DNA of 64,000 nucleotides from Oegoconia quadripuncta (taxonomy: Eukaryota > Arthropoda > Insecta > Lepidoptera > Autostichidae). Location of the stretch: NCBI GenBank assembly GCA_949316235.1, contig OX438741.1, positions 12,773,124-12,837,123 on the forward strand. Direction: 5' to 3'. The notes under the pieces are model-generated. The model was not told the origin of the DNA. It saw nothing but the letters and a program-made list of their open reading frames with translations, and did not search any database. The number at the start of each line of letters is the position of its first letter. Position 1 is the stretch's first letter. The position numbers and the translations under genes were made by a program. Below are positions 62,601 to 64,000 of this stretch, piece after piece.

Positions 62601-63368
62601 AAGGTGGAAGCGTACTGACCCGGAAACCCCAACACATTTGGGGGACTGACTATCTTATCTCTGACAAGCGGAACACAACAATGCTATTAACATTGTTGCT
62701 ATACTATAAAACTTATTAAGAAAGCATATTATAAAATATCAGATTATTTAGATGATAAACAATCATGGACATAACCAGCCCGTTCGCATAACCAGGCTAT
62801 TTCACAATTAATAATGAAATATTATAATATAAAATAATAATTTTGTAGGTAATATAAAAACCTTTTTTTGAAAGAGCGACCTCTCGAGTTTCTTGCTTGT
62901 TCTCAGGGGAAAATTGCCTTTTGAACAAGCAGTAGCTTTAAAAATGTAAAATCATACTATTTTAAGTGTAGGTACTCTGTGTACCTACAAAATAAAGCAT
63001 TTTTTGATTTTGATGATTTTACTTGGCGACAGATTTAGATAAGATGGTAGATAACTTTGTATGGATAATCAAAATTTTTTTGATCGAATTCGTCTATGGT
63101 GCCTTGGGGAAAGTTGTTCGTAATCAAGAGTGGAATCAGTAGAGTCACCAGTCAACAGGAATTACACTAATTAAATTCCACCCTGTATACAACTTACCTG
63201 TGAGAAGATAATAAATGTGCCAGTCATGCCCCTAATGGAGTCTTCGCTGATTTCTTTCACATATAGCGGGCACACCACGAACGCGCCGCCTGAGCCGAAG
63301 CCGATCAGTGCGCGCGCGCCGATTAGTGCTATTGGGTGCGCGCAGAGCAGTTTCACTGCCCAACCAAG
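50416..63368 (-). CDS. Tret1-like MFS sugar transporter, 3' six coding exons (partial)
   Basis: Exons 63368-63198, 60129-59977, 58982-58856, 54109-53874, 51928-51734 and 50682-50416 join in frame to 382 residues and a stop. The family (SLC2/Tret1-like) moves trehalose or other sugars across the plasma membrane through 12 helices and is usually 460-490 residues, so roughly the first 80-100 residues lie beyond the right edge. Marker motifs: GFGSGGAFVVCPLYVKEIS (helix 4), RG before helix 5, PETPSYLIKCGR (helix 6 end; normally PESPRWL), LVDRAGRKPLL (helix 8-9 loop), GLQPLPFVIMTEMF (helix 10) and PETKMRSLEDI (C-terminus). The helix 7 sugar-binding motif QQ-x-SGIN is replaced by TREFCGCI. All introns are GT/AG. 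Introns carry a mariner, a long-TIR transposon and SINEs. Substrate is not predictable. Confidence 0.88.
50795..51060 (+). mobile_element. Non-LTR 3' end, family L5
   Basis: ACCGAACATTCGCACTAAGC, GCATGGAACTCCCTTCAGTC, CTTCAAGAGCATGGTGAATA and GTGCTTCATCTTTGGCCACA followed by an A-run at about 51056. Same family as 29040 and 59520. Confidence 0.7.
51288..51597. mobile_element. MITE with about 80-bp imperfect TIRs
   Basis: The left arm GCAACATTTGTCGGACGAGA, TGTGTCCTCGGAAATATCGG is repeated inverted on the right (CGTCGCTCAACAAATGTCGC; CCGATGTCTCCGGGGACACA). GCCCCACAT words sit at the inner ends. It lies in the transporter's last intron. Confidence 0.65.
51734..51928 (-). CDS. Transporter exon (helices 9-10)
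   Basis: Acceptor ATTTTTGTCCACAG, donor GTAAGATC, phase 0 at both ends. Encodes visible residues 230-294: PLLAVTSAVAGFSMCLLGVW, WVPIVALCVCIFADASG and LQPLPFVIMTEMFNFQ. Confidence 0.9.
52438..53733 (-). mobile_element. Mariner transposon, complete and apparently intact
   Basis: About 1.3 kb bounded by TA (52436-52437 and 53734-53735). The TIRs are CTAAGTATCGGGAATTTGTC at the left and the inverse of AAAAGTATCGGGAATATGTC at the right, extending about 27 bp with few mismatches. It contains one uninterrupted transposase ORF and lies in the intron between transporter exons 53874 and 51928, on the same strand. Confidence 0.93.
52478..53551 (-). CDS. Mariner transposase (DD34D), 357 aa
   Basis: The ORF begins MENIVEQRVCLKFC and has no stop or frameshift. 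Two N-terminal helix-turn-helix regions (about residues 1-115: YEWYKAFKEGREVVVDLPRS, SLRELASEVNISFKSVHNIL) precede the variant RLVPKEL linker (WVPHEL in most mariners). The DDE domain follows: TGDETWVYEYD (first Asp), HHDNAPSHTA (second Asp) and YSPDMAPSDFFLFP (third Asp, 34 residues after the second). It catalyses cut-and-paste transposition at TA. Length is slightly above the usual 345-350 residues. All three catalytic aspartates are present, so it may be functional; activity is inference. Confidence 0.95.
   Translation of the reverse strand: MENIVEQRVCLKFCVSNDISCGESLKMLRNTYGESCISKTRAYEWYKAFKEGREVVVDLPRSGRPSTATTKENIDRIKKLVLENRRMSLRELASEVNISFKSVHNILIDILGMKRVAARLVPKELNFVQKAQRKHVAEDMVSRASTDPTFMKRIITGDETWVYEYDMQTSQQSSEWRLENEPKPKKPRQSRSKIKVMLTVFFDYRGVVHSEFLPEGETVNKEYYLGVMKRLRESIRRKRPDLWQHNSWMLHHDNAPSHTAIIVKEFLAKNSTKVLDQAPYSPDMAPSDFFLFPKLKLPLRGKRFESIEAIKENSLNELKAIPQIAYEKCMEDWVKRWRCCIASDGAYFEGDKINLDE
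53874..54109 (-). CDS. Transporter exon (helices 7-8)
   Basis: Acceptor TGTTTCTTTTCAG, donor GTATGA. Encodes visible residues 151-229: ANPTAVKAFWVALIVN, then LTREFCGCIAVLVYASHIFA, KQSIMLAAVQIFGSFLACQL and VDRAGRK. It contains the altered helix 7 motif. Phase 1 in, phase 0 out. Confidence 0.92.
54110..54639 (-). other. Transporter intron, unassigned part
   Basis: AT-rich sequence between the 54109 exon and the SINE-A. Nothing recognised. Confidence 0.4.
54640..54912 (-). mobile_element. SINE-A copy, full length
   Basis: On plus: ACAGCACCATCTAGTTCCAC, GATACCAGATGGTTGATAAA, GCGGGATTCGAACCCCGCGA and CACTACACCAAACAGG. Confidence 0.8.
55145..55388 (-). repeat. Dispersed 240-bp repeat, copy 2
   Basis: Inverse of 31495-31738: CTCAGCATGTGTCGGGTTGG, AGGCAGAGTAGTGCCACTGT, CAACTCTCAATATCAACTAC and TATCTATTGTAGATATATTG. 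Confidence 0.65.
55431..55705 (+). mobile_element. SINE-C copy, plus orientation
   Basis: CGCCTCTGTGGCTCAATGTA, GGTTCGATCCCCAGCGGGGT, GGTGGTAGGGCATTTTAAAT and a short tail CATTATGCATAAAAAAAA. The part between GGGGTTTCC and the tail is deleted. Confidence 0.8.
55706..56462 (-). other. Transporter intron, unassigned part
   Basis: No exon or named repeat was recognised. The overlapping frames at 56066-56302 (both strands) have no family features. Confidence 0.35.
56463..57497 (-). mobile_element. DNA transposon with about 277-bp TIRs and a decayed transposase
   Basis: Termini TACAGGGCGTCCCAAAGTTA (left) and its inverse (right) are flanked by TA (56461-56462, 57498-57499). The inverted arms 56463-56740 and 57222-57497 are nearly identical throughout (for example TAGTGAATTTTGCTCAAAGA; CTAAGTAACATAGTATTTTA). 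The minus-strand frame 57060-56827 reads KLRSPDLTPLDFFFWGYVKD, the end of a Tc1/mariner-type DDE domain. The rest of the transposase is missing. Confidence 0.85.
57498..58185 (-). other. Transporter intron, unassigned part
   Basis: AT-rich. The motif TGAAATTGGAGG...ATCCAAATTTG at 57515-57600 is partly mirrored at 57815-57910 (GCTAAATTTGGATTTGCC, CCAATTTCATAGATAAGG), so a small inverted-repeat element is possible. Confidence 0.35.
58186..58690 (+). repeat. Common lepidopteran ACCGGCCAAGTGCGTGTCGG repeat
   Basis: Starts ACCGGCCAAGTGCGTGTCGG, GTAGGGTTCGGTAC and ends AGGGGTTCCTTGTTTACTAC, GGAACCATAAAA. This arrangement is, from memory, ubiquitous in lepidopteran genomes. No ORF. Confidence 0.55.
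58704..58772 (-). mobile_element. SINE-C 3' fragment
   Basis: TTTTTTTTTATGCACAACTG and GAAGTGAAGATGAGGTCGAT on plus. Confidence 0.7.
58856..58982 (-). CDS. Transporter exon (central loop)
   Basis: Acceptor AACTATTACAG, donor T|GTAAGTG. Encodes visible residues 109-150: ESRKILAWLRSLPEDDKYIS and EEVDRLIVEQ. Matches the 'A...L-WLRG' loop after helix 6 in Tret1. Phase 0 in, phase 1 out, completing TTC with the next exon. Confidence 0.9.
59092..59325 (-). mobile_element. SINE-B copy, full length
   Basis: On plus: GACACTTACATCAATCATCT, CTAGATAACGGATAAACATA, GCGAGATTCGAAACCGCAAC and CACTATCCACTACACCATTC. Confidence 0.8.
59520..59968 (-). mobile_element. Non-LTR 3' end, family L5
   Basis: On plus: a T-run, then CAATCTCACCTGATGGGAAG, AGGTTGTAGGATTCAGGAAA, GAACCGCTTAGTGCGAATGT, TGCAATTTAGCAGTGATCGA and ending near TTTTGGCACGTCG, about 10 bp before the transporter exon at 59977. 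The uninterrupted sequence here shows what was split at 29535 in the other copy. Confidence 0.7.
59977..60129 (-). CDS. Transporter exon (helices 5-6)
   Basis: Acceptor TTATTGTCCACAG, donor GTGAGT, phase 0 at both ends. Encodes visible residues 58-108: TVGNLLVFILGDLLPFNTVL, WILLAIPLVHFCLLLRL and PETPSYLIKCGRNE. Confidence 0.92.
60262..60761. mobile_element. MITE, copy 2 (inverted relative to 27897-28729)
   Basis: AGGGTCTAACAAAATTAACC at the left and GGTTAATTTTGTTAGACCTT at the right. The inner CGGCGTCTTGGAAGATACCG and GCGCGCGGCCATTAAGGTCC match copy 1. It has neither the SINE insertion nor the 15-bp array. Confidence 0.8.
60790..61200 (+). mobile_element. Non-LTR 3' end with reverse-transcriptase tail
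   Basis: The frame ending 61088 has NIYGARTCEYMLPNILNDIP and KKCKQSLKKYYMGG, the usual C-terminal pattern of Jockey-group polyproteins. A short 3' UTR and an A-rich tail (61180-61205) follow. Confidence 0.6.
61240..62128 (+). mobile_element. Non-LTR 3' end with tandem duplication in its ORF
   Basis: The frame from 61250 has RRKLLGQTFLYKVINGLATS, LSVPYRIPRYPLTKVF and YNAPITRICSEYNSI, then VHTDIDIF. A 34-bp duplication array interrupts the end. After it the expected ending (FHDSLPIFSRKIMK) resumes in another frame. The 3' UTR ends in (AAAT)n at 62101-62128. Confidence 0.7.
61541..61710 (+). repeat. 34-bp tandem repeat, five units
   Basis: TCCATCTGTAATGTTCATAC plus TGATATAGACATAT repeats exactly five times with one base change. 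34 is not a multiple of 3, so the array breaks the retrotransposon ORF. Confidence 0.95.
62530..63051 (-). mobile_element. SINE-C copy split by an L4 tail
   Basis: Family-C sequence runs from TTTTATGCACAACGGGTTGA (62540) to ACATTGTTGC (62699) and resumes at 63024 with TTGGCGACAGATTTAGATAA. The intervening 62701-63022 is a plus-strand L4 tail. Confidence 0.75.
62701..63022 (+). mobile_element. L4 non-LTR 3' tail nested in SINE-C
   Basis: AAAACTTATTAAGAAAGCAT, TTTCACAATTAATAATGAAA, TTTCTTGCTTGTTCTCAGGG and ACAAAATAAAGCATTTTTTG, ending in a TTTTGATGA run. Confidence 0.7.
63198..63368 (-). CDS. Transporter exon (helix 4), most 5' exon inside the window
   Basis: Acceptor TAATTTCCTTGCAG, donor GTAAGT, phase 0 at both ends. 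Encodes visible residues 1-57: LGWAVKLLCAHPIALIGARA, GFGSGGAFVVCPLYVKEIS and SIRGMTGTFIIFSQ. The exon before it must lie above 64000. Confidence 0.92.
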
Positions 63369-63654
63369 CTGCAAGGAAATTATTAAATGTTACAACCAGC
63401 TTTAACAGCCGTCTACTGTTAGTCAGGCATCAATGATAACCCTTTACTGTCCATATCTTTTGGTATATATACGTATATTTATAACTATATACCTATACAC
63501 ATACATACCTACCTTTTTTTTCGCGGGGAAATGCTTTACGTGTTCCGCTCGCCTGGGGGACGGCGAGACGGTTATGTGGGACTCCCCGCCCTAGCTATAC
63601 ATTACATACCTACCTACAATGTATATATGATTATTTTACACGATGTCCTCTTCT

Positions 63655-63729
63655 CATCCTCCCTCATCTCTCACTTAATATCAGGTGTGATTGAGGTCAA
63701 GTACCAACCCGTTGTGCATAAAAAAAAAA
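63655..63729 (+). mobile_element. SINE-C 3' fragment
   Basis: TCACTTAATATCAGGTGTGA and CCAACCCGTTGTGCATAAAA. Confidence 0.75.
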
Positions 63730-63892
63730 TGTCGCGGTAACCACCCATGGGTATCAAATCGACCAAATAATTAAATTTAAAATAAATAAATATATATATT
63801 GTATATACCAGATGGTGGATATACTATATAACCACCCACCATTGGTATCAAGTCGATCAAATAATTAAAGTTAAAATAATTAAATAAAAAAA

Positions 63893-64000
63893 ATGCCCTC
63901 GGACATACACACAGCGCCATAAGCGTACTAAGTGACTAGGCTTGTATTGTGGATACCAGATGTTTTTTTATGCCGATGGTTGATATAAAAAAAATACAAT
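63893..64000 (-). mobile_element. SINE-A copy cut by the window edge
   Basis: On plus: GACATACACACAGCGCCATA, ACTAGGCTTGTATTGTGGAT, ACCAGATG, then a T-run insertion and GGTTGATAT. Confidence 0.6.

Overview
The window is nuclear insect DNA, most likely from a moth or butterfly (Lepidoptera). It is AT-rich. Genes are split into short exons with GT/AG introns, and most introns are made of transposable elements. Three tRNA-headed SINE families (called A, B and C here), a fourth SINE-like family (D), several non-LTR retrotransposon tails and many short inverted-repeat DNA elements recur in both orientations. The species cannot be named from the sequence.

Layout. (1) 839-5446, minus strand: a complete five-exon gene for a 132-residue coiled-coil protein resembling the Snapin/Pallidin family (BLOC-1/BORC lysosome-organelle complexes). 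(2) 5447-6285: a short divergent intergenic region, probably a shared promoter. (3) 6286-38874, plus strand: a complete 18-coding-exon gene for Barentsz/CASC3 (MLN51), the cytoplasmic exon junction complex subunit. I assembled it by reading splice sites: all phases agree and the exons sum to 2403 nt (800 codons plus stop). (4) 38305-38505, minus strand, inside the last btz intron: a candidate 5' exon with a TATA box, of unknown identity. (5) 38875-50415: a convergent, repeat-filled intergenic region. (6) 50416-63368, minus strand: the last six coding exons (382 residues) of an MFS sugar transporter of the Tret1-like type; its 5' end lies beyond the right edge of the window.

Mobile DNA. The best preserved element is a mariner (52438-53733) with TIRs, a TA duplication and an uninterrupted 357-residue DD34D transposase, lying in a transporter intron. 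Other elements include a 1.0-kb transposon with about 277-bp TIRs (56463-57497), a 2.2-kb element (40091-42302) whose terminal motif also forms a tandem array next to a btz exon (23838-24007), two copies of a MITE family with a GC-rich core (27897-28729 and 60262-60761), several 3' ends of non-LTR retrotransposons, some nested in one another, and a Ty3/Gypsy pol remnant at the left edge.

How the genes relate. The Snapin-like gene and btz are head to head about 0.84 kb apart and may share a promoter. btz and the transporter converge across about 11.5 kb of repeats. Nothing suggests a common pathway. I found no non-coding RNA gene, CRISPR array or prokaryotic feature. I see no clear new multi-gene system. 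The most unusual points are the repeat-driven remodelling of btz introns and exons, the changed sugar-binding motif of the transporter, the TATA-driven antisense exon, and the terminal-motif array shared by three loci.
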